Positions 54,177 through 62,149 of a DNA stretch of 64,000 nucleotides are shown here, in pieces. The notes under the pieces were generated by a model, which searched no databases, was not told the origin of the DNA, and saw only the letters and a list, made by a program, of their open reading frames with translations. The position numbers and the translations under genes are program-made. The stretch's first letter is position 1, and each line of letters begins with the position of its first letter. This stretch comes from JAJDXO01 sp965207535 (lineage in GTDB: Bacteria; Pseudomonadota; Alphaproteobacteria; Rhodospirillales; UBA2165), in contig CBDBMR010000011.1 in the NCBI GenBank assembly GCA_965207535.1, positions 1 through 64,000 of the forward strand, in the 5' to 3' direction.

Positions 54177-55049
54177 ATGACCCGTGAATGTCCCGGACCC
54201 AATCCGGCCGCCCGGCCGAGCCTCGTCGCGCCTGCCGGCGCCTGCGATACCCATATCCATGTGGTCGGCCCCTACAGCCGGTATCCCATGGTTCCGGAAC
54301 GGACGTTCACGTCGCCGGAAGCGCCCTCCGAAATGATGCGGGGCTTCCTCGATGTCATGGGGCTCGACCGGGCGGTCATCGTCCATATCACGGTCAGTGG
54401 AACGGACCCCGCGGTAACCCTCGATGCGATTGCGGAGATGAACGGGCGGGGCCGGGGCATCGTCATTCTCGATGCGGGCGCGACGAAGGCCGACATGGAA
54501 CGGATGGACAAGGGAGGCATCCGCGGCGTCCGGCTCACGCCGTTGTTCGGCGGCCATGTGGACGCCGGGACGGTCACGGCGCTCGCCGCAAAGATCGCCG
54601 ATCTCGGCTGGCATATGCTGTTCATGCCCTCGGACCCGGAGCAGTGGCTTGGGTTGGCGCCGCTCCTAAGTAAGCTCCCCGTCGACGTGGTGGTCGATCA
54701 CCTGGCCTGGCGGGGATGGAAGGTTGAGGACGGCCTCGATCAGCCCGGCTTCAAGGCGCTGATGGAATTGGCGGCCACCGGCCGGGCGTGGATGAAATTG
54801 GGCGGAATGTACAGGTATTCCCGCGAGGAGGCGCCGTGGCGCGACCTGGTTCCCTATGCCCGGGCGATCATCGGCGAATGTCCCGACCGCATCATCTGGG
54901 GCTCGGACTGGCCCCACGTCCGCACCTGGGATTTCCCCATGCCCGACGACGACAAAATCCTGGATTGGCTCCTGGAACTCGATCTCGATGACGCCATGAT
55001 CGGGAAGATTCTCGTGGACAACCCCGCGGCGCTCTACGGTTTCGGCTGA
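54177..55049 (+). CDS. amidohydrolase (PDC-lactonase/LigI-like)
   Basis: 290 aa from the ATG at 54177 with AAGGAG upstream. The metal-binding amidohydrolase features are CDTHIHVVGP (HxH), VVDHLAWRGW and WGSDWPHV (catalytic D). The spacing and the Pxx/YR segment near residue 35 resemble 2-pyrone-4,6-dicarboxylate lactonases and related lactone hydrolases. A catabolic role on an aromatic ring-cleavage product or lactone fits its neighbourhood. It may be transcribed separately because repeats of over 200 bases lie between it and the upstream operon. Confidence 0.78.
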   Translation: MTRECPGPNPAARPSLVAPAGACDTHIHVVGPYSRYPMVPERTFTSPEAPSEMMRGFLDVMGLDRAVIVHITVSGTDPAVTLDAIAEMNGRGRGIVILDAGATKADMERMDKGGIRGVRLTPLFGGHVDAGTVTALAAKIADLGWHMLFMPSDPEQWLGLAPLLSKLPVDVVVDHLAWRGWKVEDGLDQPGFKALMELAATGRAWMKLGGMYRYSREEAPWRDLVPYARAIIGECPDRIIWGSDWPHVRTWDFPMPDDDKILDWLLELDLDDAMIGKILVDNPAALYGFG

Positions 55050-55078
55050 GGCCGCACCGGCGCGGGGCACACTCCAGT

Positions 55079-55240
55079 CGTCATCACCGGGCTTGACCCG
55101 GTGATCCACGCGTAGCGCCGCCCTCAAAGCGTGGATGCCCGTGTCAAGCACGGGCATGACGGCTTGCTGTCTATTCCCTCCCCCCTGGAGGGGGAGGTCG
55201 AGACGGCCGGCAACCGGCCCGGGCGTCGAGGGTGGGGGGG
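55079..55240. repeat. two palindromic repeats plus a ctccc-type unit
   Basis: cgtcatcaccgggcttgacc (55079) and its opposite-orientation relative at 55131 belong to the same family as the cluster at 42945-43286. A gaaggggga-type unit follows at about 55,164-55,240. Confidence 0.7.
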
Positions 55241-55298
55241 ATATGGAAATTCCCCCTTACCCGGCGCCGACCTCATCGCCGCAACACGCGTAGCCTGG

Positions 55299-55997
55299 CT
55301 ATTTCAGCGCGCCGGCCATGAACCCGATCAGCTTGGCCTGGGCGTCGTCCGCCGCCTCCGGGCGGTAGCGCTCCTCGGTGAAGTTCTGAAACGCGTGCCC
55401 GGCCCCGTCATAGCGGTAGAAGGTGTGCTCGATCTCGAGCCGGTCCATTTCCGCGTCGATCCTGTCGACATCTTGCGGAGACGGGTTCTCGTCGTCATTG
55501 CCGAAAAAGCCGATGACCGGGCACCTGATCTCGCCGATCAGGTCGAAGGGCGTCGGCGCCTCGCGGCCGCGGCCCGCCATGATGTTGCCGCCGTAGAACA
55601 ATGCGCCGGCCGAGAAGTGGTCGGTGGCGGCGGCCCCGAGCAGGGCGTTCCGTCCGCCCAGGCAATGCCCGGCGATGCCCAGCCGTCCGCCGTCCACGTC
55701 GCCGCGGCCCGCCAGATAATCGGCCGACGCCGAAATGTCGGTAATGATCTGCTCGTCCTTGAGGCCGGCGACCCGCTCGGAGATCGGGCCGTCATCCGGC
55801 CCCCGGTGATAGTAGTTCACGCCGACGGCGGCAAAACCGGCGGCCGCCAGCTTGTCGATAAAGTCTTCGGTGAACCCATCGAGGCCCGGGCCGTGGTGGG
55901 TCACGACGATGCCCGGAAAGAGCCCGTCCCCCGCCGGCACGCCGAGCAGCGCCCGGACATCCGCGCCGCCGACCGGAACGACCGTCTTGTCCGCCAT
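55299..55997 (-). CDS. dienelactone-hydrolase-family protein
   Basis: 232 aa, cytoplasmic alpha/beta-hydrolase. The nucleophile is C112 in GIAGHCLGGRN (the GxCxGG elbow of DLH). The acid is in FFGNDDENPSPQD and the histidine in YDGAGHAFQNF. Dienelactone hydrolases open chlorinated or simple dienelactones in aromatic catabolism. The complete set with a catabolic neighbourhood supports the family; substrate not certain. Confidence 0.87.
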   Translation of the reverse strand: MADKTVVPVGGADVRALLGVPAGDGLFPGIVVTHHGPGLDGFTEDFIDKLAAAGFAAVGVNYYHRGPDDGPISERVAGLKDEQIITDISASADYLAGRGDVDGGRLGIAGHCLGGRNALLGAAATDHFSAGALFYGGNIMAGRGREAPTPFDLIGEIRCPVIGFFGNDDENPSPQDVDRIDAEMDRLEIEHTFYRYDGAGHAFQNFTEERYRPEAADDAQAKLIGFMAGALK

Positions 55998-56124
55998 ATC
56001 GGTTTCCTCCCTGGATTGCCAATTGACGCAGGATCAAGCCGTGTTTCCCTAGCTTAACCGGCGGCCGGGAAATTCTAAAAGGGAGGCGGGCGTGGGGGAG
56101 TGGGGACCCCACGCACCGGGAGGG

Positions 56125-56781
56125 CTACGCCTCGATCGTGATCTTCACACTAGATGGGTCGACCCCAAAGGTCAGGGCCAGCCGCCGCTTCGCTTCCGTG
56201 ATCGTGAGGCCCTCGTCGGCCGCTCCGGACTCCGCCTCCTCGAAGTCCTCTACCTCCTCGCTCCCCTCCTCGGGACTCGGTTCGTCGAGGGGTACCCGGA
56301 GAATGGCGGGATGCTCCAGCCCGGCACCCGCGCCCACTCGATTTACCGGGTCTTGGGCCTCCTGCTGGTAGAGGGACACCCACACGCCACGACGCCTGGG
56401 AATCGAGTGACCCGCAGCCAGTCGCGCCTGATAAGCGCGGTCGAACCGGTCCCGCATCTCGCCGCCGTCAATCAGGTGCGCCTGCGCGAACCTCGGGTCA
56501 ACCCCATCGTCAACGGACACGGCCATGACGAGATCGGCGTCTGCCAGTGTGACCCAGTCGGAATCGTCATCCTTGCGGGGAAAAGCGATCCAGGTGTTCT
56601 GCGTCGTGCGGATGGTTACAAGCCTGCTCTCGCCATTCCTCGTAATGCGCCGGAGGCTGGACTTTCCCGAGCCTTGAACCCGCTCGACGCGCCACCCTTC
56701 CTTCGTGAGAGCATCCAGGCCTACCTGGAAAAGGCGCCGACGGCGCTGAACTTTTTCCTTGCTTGCTGATACGTTGGTCAT
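56125..56781 (-). CDS. unassigned 218-aa protein
   Basis: The ATG at 56781 follows AAAGGAGT; longer readings enter the promoter. The protein starts TNVSASKEKVQRRRRLFQVG, with LTKEGWRVERVQGSGKSSLR and LRRITRNGESRLVTIRTT near the N-terminus (a strand-rich core), then a DDSDWVTLADADLVMAVSVD segment and an acidic C-terminal tail. No family is recognised. It may bind nucleic acid because of the basic N-terminus. It has an unusually AT-rich upstream region and looks like an independent gene. Confidence 0.6.
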   Translation of the reverse strand: MTNVSASKEKVQRRRRLFQVGLDALTKEGWRVERVQGSGKSSLRRITRNGESRLVTIRTTQNTWIAFPRKDDDSDWVTLADADLVMAVSVDDGVDPRFAQAHLIDGGEMRDRFDRAYQARLAAGHSIPRRRGVWVSLYQQEAQDPVNRVGAGAGLEHPAILRVPLDEPSPEEGSEEVEDFEEAESGAADEGLTITEAKRRLALTFGVDPSSVKITIEA

Positions 56782-56812
56782 TACGTGAACTCCTTTCTGG
56801 ACAACATAAAAC

Positions 56813-56841
56813 AAAATATACAACAAATTCGGGGCGGTCAA
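56813..56841 (-). promoter_or_regulatory. sigma-70-type promoter of the 56125-56781 gene
   Basis: On the minus strand TTGACC (56841-56836) and TATTTT (56818-56813) are spaced by exactly 17 bases, about 30 bases upstream of the start. The surroundings are markedly AT-rich. Confidence 0.6.
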
Positions 56842-57231
56842 CTTATTTCTTATATGTTTTTTAGTTTGTCCGGATTTGTTTCGGCAAACCACTATCTAGG
56901 ACATCGGCTTAGCGCCGCTATCTCCGACCACACCCCCCATCGTTTCACGCCAGCTCACAAAACATAGTTATCCGCACCTGGATCAAGTGCGGTTGCGTGC
57001 GCACACACTCGCCCGAACGAGGGGATATGGGAGATGATGGAGCAACTCCGAGAGCAGCGACACGACTCCACGGAAAAAGCGGACGTGCTCTACCGATAGT
57101 ATTTCCTGCTGCACGCGCTCGGCTTCTACGAGCGCCGCCGCCGGAGCCGGATGGACTCGCCAGAGGAAGCGACCGTCCATTCCCGGTCCTGAGAGCGTGA
57201 CCGGTCCCCGCAGCCGGAGCCGCCGCCCCGG
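56842..57231. other. gap of about 390 bases, no gene seen
   Basis: Spacer between the promoter of the 56125-56781 gene and the sterol methyltransferase stop. Short frames have no ribosome-binding site or recognisable family. Confidence 0.4.
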
Positions 57232-58260
57232 TCAGCCGCCGGGCTTGCGGGCGAGGAAGAAGAACATGGGCGTGAAGATGCCCGACTTGCCGCCTTCGAC
57301 CAGCGCGTACGCCGCCGCATCCAGCAGCGTGCTGACCGCGCGGGAGCCCTTCGGGAACAGCCGCACCTTCTCCCCGGCCCGCAGCGCCAGATTGGTGAGC
57401 GAGCGGCCGATGGGCGTGCGCGGGATGCTGGTCAGGGAGAGATCGCGGCCCTCCAGGGCGCGGTACCAGGGCGTCTCGGGATCCGACGCGGCGGCGCGGT
57501 CCTCGGCCTCCACGAGCTCGAACCCGGCCGCCCGCAAGGCGTCGCAAATTTCCGATGTGGAGGCGATTTCCGGCAGCGCGTCCCCCACCATGATGTCGTG
57601 CTTGATCCGCCGGTGCTCCGCGTTCTCGGGGTCGAAACCGTCGGTGATGCACCACTCGTACCCCCCGAACAGGGCGCCCGGGCGCAGGACGCGCAGGATT
57701 TCCCGGAACGCGCCCGCCTTGTCCGGCGCATGGGGCATGGACTCGATGGCGAACGCGGCGTCGTAGGTGCCGTCATCCTCGGGAATCTGCATGTAGCTGC
57801 CATGGATGAAGCGGCACAGCTCCTCCACGTCCCGGGTGTGGTGTTTCGCGCGCTCGATCTGGTAGGCGTTGTTGTTGATGCCGACGAAGCTTGCGCCTGA
57901 ATGGCGCGCCAAGTTGCCCATCGGCCCGCCAACCCCGCATCCCGCGTCGAGCACCTGCATCCCCGGCTTCAGGCCCAGCCGGCCGGAGAGAAAATGCTGG
58001 TGCCTGAGCATCGACGCCTTGAAGCTCTCGCCACGGCGCCGGGGCGCGAAGTGGAACGAGTTGCCCCAGCCGAACTCGTAGAAGTCGGTCACCAGATCGT
58101 AATAGTGATTGACGAACGAGCGGTACTGCTCCCGCCGGGTTTCCTCGCCGGCGCCGTAGATCGCCATGTATTCGTCCACCACGGACTCCACTTCCTGGGG
58201 CGCGAGAGTCGCGGGCGAGCGTGACCGGTTCCGTAACCGTGTGGCGAAGAATTGAAACAT
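57232..58260 (-). CDS. sterol C-24 methyltransferase (Erg6/SMT-like)
   Basis: 342 aa from the ATG at 58260. The sterol-binding motif YEFGWGNSFHFAP (61-73) and the following RRRGESF, SAM motif I VLDAGCGVGGPMGN (103-116), GINNNAYQIERAK (127-139) and GGYEWCITDGFDPENAEHRR (199-218) reproduce the plant and fungal SMT pattern almost residue for residue. An SMT C-terminal domain follows (SEICDALRAAGFELVEAED, then TPWYRALEGRD). These enzymes add a methyl group to C-24 of the sterol side chain. Bacterial SMTs are rare; a few are known from uncultured lineages. It neighbours the EXPERA-like, RND and P450 genes, a sterol-modifying context. No cyclase or squalene epoxidase is in the window, so an exogenous sterol is possible. 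Confidence 0.88.
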   Translation of the reverse strand: MFQFFATRLRNRSRSPATLAPQEVESVVDEYMAIYGAGEETRREQYRSFVNHYYDLVTDFYEFGWGNSFHFAPRRRGESFKASMLRHQHFLSGRLGLKPGMQVLDAGCGVGGPMGNLARHSGASFVGINNNAYQIERAKHHTRDVEELCRFIHGSYMQIPEDDGTYDAAFAIESMPHAPDKAGAFREILRVLRPGALFGGYEWCITDGFDPENAEHRRIKHDIMVGDALPEIASTSEICDALRAAGFELVEAEDRAAASDPETPWYRALEGRDLSLTSIPRTPIGRSLTNLALRAGEKVRLFPKGSRAVSTLLDAAAYALVEGGKSGIFTPMFFFLARKPGG

Positions 58261-58309
58261 TCAGGCACCCTTAGCACAGGCGGGCGGGGCATCCAAGCGA
58301 ACACCCCCC

Positions 58310-58660
58310 CTCACCCTGGATACCCCGGACTTGCGCCGGGGTATGACGAGTGGAGTTACGACACAAACCAAGCCGTCATGCCCCGCTTTATGCGGGGCAT
58401 CCAGGAACTTCCACGAACTTCTACCCCCTCACCCTGACCCTCTCCCCCTGAAGAAGGGGGAGAGGGGACTGCTCCCTGACCCTCTCCCTTGAGGGAGAGG
58501 GATGCGGAGGCTTGCCGGGCGGGAGCCCGGTTTAGCCGAAGCTGGGTGAGGGGAAATAAGAACTCACCACGGAGAACACCGAGGACACGGAGTATCCACA
58601 CTCGAATCCGCTCCGTGGTCTCTGTGCGCTCTGTGGTAAATTTACCTCCTCTCCCCCTTG
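58310..58660. repeat. dispersed repeat cluster upstream of the SMT gene
   Basis: Palindromes at 58315-58348 (ctggataccccggacttgcg family) and 58374-58405 (30 of 31 bases equal to the copy at 43256), then ctctccc-type units (58425-58510), then a ccacggagaacaccgagg-type unit (58560-58641) like the one at about 42,992. The 712-base gap 58261-58972 contains no gene. Confidence 0.75.
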
Positions 58661-58972
58661 AAGGAAGTGAGGGGCTGGCATCGGGCGGCCGATCGCACAC
58701 ATTGGTAAAGGAGCGTTGTCCGCGGGCGCCGCCCCATGATTTTGCCACATGATATTGCCTGGGGTTCCCGCGCACAAAAATGCGCTCAAAGGCACCGAAT
58801 TGGAATTTAACCAAGTCATCAAATGTCCATAAATGACCATAAATGCCTATACCGGCGCGCACGATCGGACCCGAATCGAAATTTTCGTTGGAAGCAAATT
58901 CCAACTCCCCCGATGCGCCGATGCGCTCCCGGGCGCTTGCTCCACTCGACGGGAATCGGGTAAGGGGGAGCC

Positions 58973-59710
58973 ATGGAACCGACGCCCGAACAGCAGGCGG
59001 AAATCGACGGCGCCCGCGCCGCCGGGGCGGGCTTGGGGGTCCGGGCGGTGTCGTTCAGCGTTCTGGTTATCGCAGTTCTGACGGCCGCCGGCATTGGAGG
59101 GCGCTATTGGCTCCACGGCGATTTCGACGCCGTTCACGCCCTTCTGATCCTGTTTTTCTCGATCAATCTGTGGATCTGCTATTGGGAAATATGCCTGTTC
59201 TTCAAACGGGACCATATCGAGCGCCGCGCCGAATACTGGCGGAGGCGCCAGGAGGAAACCAGCCGGACGCCGGCTATCGAGTTCCTCACCGGAAAGGTGC
59301 CGCTGGCGAAATGTCTGTCGCCGGCCCTGTGGGCGGATACCTGGGCCACCTACGCGCAAATCGACGGATCCTACGCGGACCGCCGCACATACGGTTACAT
59401 CGCCGACATCGGCAACGGTTTCGTGACGCTGATCCCGACGCTGCTCCTCTACGCCGCCTTTACCGTCGATTTCCTGCCCGCCCTCGCCGCGGGAATCATC
59501 GGCGTCATGCTGTTCTGGCAACTGATTTACGGGACCGCGCTTTATTGGGTCAGTTTCTTCCTGGCGAAACGGCACACCCGGCTCGGCCGGCGGGATATAT
59601 GCATCTACATCTGGGCGCTGAACTCCCCGTGGATGCTGTTCGCGCTGCTCGGCCTCTACGTCTCCATCCGCCTGATCGCGGACGGCAGCTACGGCGTTCT
59701 CGGCTATTGA
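58973..59710 (+). CDS. EXPERA-like (emopamil-binding-protein-like) membrane protein
   Basis: 245 aa from an ATG preceded by AAGGGGGAG. Four to five membrane helices are evident. Several patterns parallel eukaryotic EBP sterol delta8-delta7 isomerases: INLWICYWEICLFF (helix with E72), the loop WATYAQIDGSYADRR compared with WKEYAKGDSRY, GYIADIGNGFVTLIPTLLLY, QLIYGTALYW compared with QIYGDVLYF, and ALNSPWMLF with N217 compared with MNALWLV. The catalytic glutamate of the third helix appears replaced by D145, and the helix-one histidine is not obvious. It could therefore be a binding member of the EXPERA group and not an isomerase. It is divergent from the SMT gene and upstream of the RND gene. 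Alignment and structure prediction would decide. Confidence 0.5.
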   Translation: MEPTPEQQAEIDGARAAGAGLGVRAVSFSVLVIAVLTAAGIGGRYWLHGDFDAVHALLILFFSINLWICYWEICLFFKRDHIERRAEYWRRRQEETSRTPAIEFLTGKVPLAKCLSPALWADTWATYAQIDGSYADRRTYGYIADIGNGFVTLIPTLLLYAAFTVDFLPALAAGIIGVMLFWQLIYGTALYWVSFFLAKRHTRLGRRDICIYIWALNSPWMLFALLGLYVSIRLIADGSYGVLGY

Positions 59711-59798
59711 CCGCGCGGCGTGAGGCGGGGGGATTGACCGTGCCGGGGCAAGCGGAGGATGCTACGGTCCCTATGGTTCGAATAACCGGGAATCCGCG

Positions 59799-62129
59799 AT
59801 GACTCCGAGTTCCTTCACGGCGCTGGTCATGGCCCGCAGGTGGCAGGTCATCCTGCTTTCGCTGGCCCTGGTGGCGGTCCTCGCCGCGGGCGCGCAATTC
59901 ATCGTTCCCGTCGCCGTCGACTTCCGGAACCATTTCAACAAGAACGATCCGCACCTCATCGCGCTCGAAAATCTGGAAGACACCTACGCGATTTCGGATA
60001 CGGTGCTTGTCGCGGTCGCGCCGAAGAGCGGCACCGTTTTCACGCGGGAGACGCTGTCCGCCGTCGAGCGCCTGACCAAGCGCCTCTGGCAAACGCCCTA
60101 CGTTACCCGCGTGGATTCGCTCACCAATTATTCCCACAGCAGGGCCGTCGGCGACGACCTGATCGTCAATCCGCTGATCGACGACGCGCGGTCCCTCGAC
60201 GACGGCGACCTGAAGCGGGTCGAGAAGATCGCGCTCGACACCGAGGAGATTTCCGGACGCCTCGTTTCCCCGGACGGCCGCGTCGCAGCCCTGAACCTCA
60301 GCCTGGCTATACCGGACAAGGACCGGCAGGCGGCCAAGATCAAGGCCGTCGATTTTCTCCGCGGCGTCGCCGCCGAGGAGACGGCGAAATATCCGGCGAT
60401 CGAATTCCACCTCACCGGCGAACTCTTCCTCAACGGTTCGATCCGTGACGCGCTCGACGAGGACATGGGCGTGCTGGGGCCGGTCGCATTCGGGACCATG
60501 CTTATCGTCGCGGCCCTGATGCTGCGCTCCCTGTGGGGGGTCGTCTCGATCGTCATCATGACCCTCGCGGTTCTCCTGTCCGCGCTCGGCTTCGTCGGCT
60601 GGACCGGGCTGACGCTTTACGGCGAGAGCGGCGCCGCTTTGTTCGTTCTGATGGCGGTCACGGTCGCCCACGCGGTGCACATAATCGAGGCTGTGCGAGC
60701 GGGGCTGCGTCAGGGAATGGACCGGACGCAGGCGGCGGTCCATGCCGTGGAGTTCAACATCTGGCCCGTTTTCCTCACGTCGCTCACCACCTCGATCGGC
60801 TTCCTGAGCCTCAATTTCTCGGAAATGCCGCCGTTTCGCGTCATGGGCAACATCGTGGCGTTCGGCTCCATGTGCGCCTTCGTCTATGCGGTGACGCTGC
60901 TGCCCGCCTTTCTCTCGCTGACGCCCATGCGGCTACGGCGTGGCGAGGAGCGGAAATCGAATTTATTCGACGGGTTCGGGCGGTTCGTGGTGGGCCATCA
61001 CTGGGTTCTCCTCGGTTCCGTCTCCGTCCTGGTGGTCGTGCTCGTCGGCGGCATCTGGCGGATAGAACTCAACGAGAATCCGCACGAGCTTCTCGACAAG
61101 AGTTACGAATACCGGCGGTCCGCAGATTTCGTGAGCCGGGAATTCGGCGGGCTGGAACCGTTCGAATACTCGCTCAGCGCCGGCAAGGCGGGCGGCGTCA
61201 CGAACGCCCAATATCTGCGCAACGTGGATGCGTTCGCCGAGTGGCTCCGCGCCCAGCCGGAAGTCGTCCACGTCTATTCCGTCGCCGACGTCATCAAGCG
61301 GCTGAACAGAAGCCTGAACGCCGACAAGCAGGAATTCTACAAGGTTCCCGGCAACTCCGATCTCGCCGCGCAATATCTGCTGCTCTACGAGTTCTCGCTG
61401 CCGGTGGGCCTCGATCTCAACAACCTGATCAATGTCGAACGGTCCGCCTCGCGCCTCACCGCCATGCTCAGGAGCCTGACGGTCGACGAGAAGATCGGCC
61501 TCGATAATCGCGCGCAGGCCTGGCTCCGCAAGAATGCCCCCGGCATGGAAACCGGCGCCAGCGGCGTCACGATCGTCGGCGCCCATTCGACCGACAGGAA
61601 TATCCGGAACATGCTGATCGGCACCGTGACCGCAATGGCAATCGTCTCGCTGCTGCTGATCTTCGTCTTCCGGAGCCTGCGGTTCGGCCTGATCAGCCTG
61701 ATCCCCAACTTCGTCCCGGCGGCCATGGCGATGGGCCTGTGGGGCTATGCCGTCAAGGAAGTCGGGGTCGCCGCGTCGGTGGTTACCGCGCTCGCATTCG
61801 GGATAATCGTCGACGACACCATCCACTTCATGACCAAGTATCTGAGAGGCCGGAAGCAGGGGCTGCTGCCGTCCGAGTCCGTGCAGTTGGCGTTCGGCAC
61901 GGCGGGCAAGGCGCTGCTGGCGACGACGGTCGTGTTCGCCCTCGGATTCCTGGTGTTTGGCGCGTCGGGAATAGCCAGCAACCGGACCCTCGGCCTGCTG
62001 TTGGGCATGACGGTCATCATCGCCCTGGTGGCGGACTTCCTGCTGCTGCCGCCGTTGCTGATGGCGCTGGACAAGACCAGGGAAACCACCGCCGAGATCA
62101 GGGAGCGGCTGCGCCGCGCCGTCGGATAG
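59799..62129 (+). CDS. RND/MMPL-family exporter, lipid type
   Basis: 776 aa with 12 predicted membrane helices in the two-fold RND layout. The first periplasmic loop is about residues 35-225 and the second about 410-610. Helix-4 motifs are VTVAHAVHIIEAVRAG and LAFGIIVDDTIHFMTKYLRG, the conserved acidic proton-relay pair. It is shorter than AcrB and closer in design to MMPL, HpnN and NPC1/Patched-type proteins that move lipids, including hopanoids and sterols. The second loop starts ELNENPHELLDKSYEYRRSA and has no visible sterol-sensing signature. Its position next to the SMT and P450 genes suggests export or trafficking of the modified sterol. Confidence 0.87.
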   Translation: MTPSSFTALVMARRWQVILLSLALVAVLAAGAQFIVPVAVDFRNHFNKNDPHLIALENLEDTYAISDTVLVAVAPKSGTVFTRETLSAVERLTKRLWQTPYVTRVDSLTNYSHSRAVGDDLIVNPLIDDARSLDDGDLKRVEKIALDTEEISGRLVSPDGRVAALNLSLAIPDKDRQAAKIKAVDFLRGVAAEETAKYPAIEFHLTGELFLNGSIRDALDEDMGVLGPVAFGTMLIVAALMLRSLWGVVSIVIMTLAVLLSALGFVGWTGLTLYGESGAALFVLMAVTVAHAVHIIEAVRAGLRQGMDRTQAAVHAVEFNIWPVFLTSLTTSIGFLSLNFSEMPPFRVMGNIVAFGSMCAFVYAVTLLPAFLSLTPMRLRRGEERKSNLFDGFGRFVVGHHWVLLGSVSVLVVVLVGGIWRIELNENPHELLDKSYEYRRSADFVSREFGGLEPFEYSLSAGKAGGVTNAQYLRNVDAFAEWLRAQPEVVHVYSVADVIKRLNRSLNADKQEFYKVPGNSDLAAQYLLLYEFSLPVGLDLNNLINVERSASRLTAMLRSLTVDEKIGLDNRAQAWLRKNAPGMETGASGVTIVGAHSTDRNIRNMLIGTVTAMAIVSLLLIFVFRSLRFGLISLIPNFVPAAMAMGLWGYAVKEVGVAASVVTALAFGIIVDDTIHFMTKYLRGRKQGLLPSESVQLAFGTAGKALLATTVVFALGFLVFGASGIASNRTLGLLLGMTVIIALVADFLLLPPLLMALDKTRETTAEIRERLRRAVG

Positions 62130-62149
62130 ACCCGGCGGGTCCCCTAAGG

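Noticed and set aside
58310..58550. Repeats resembling a short CRISPR array
   Set aside because: Units differ in length and are palindromic with no regular spacers; they belong to dispersed intergenic families.
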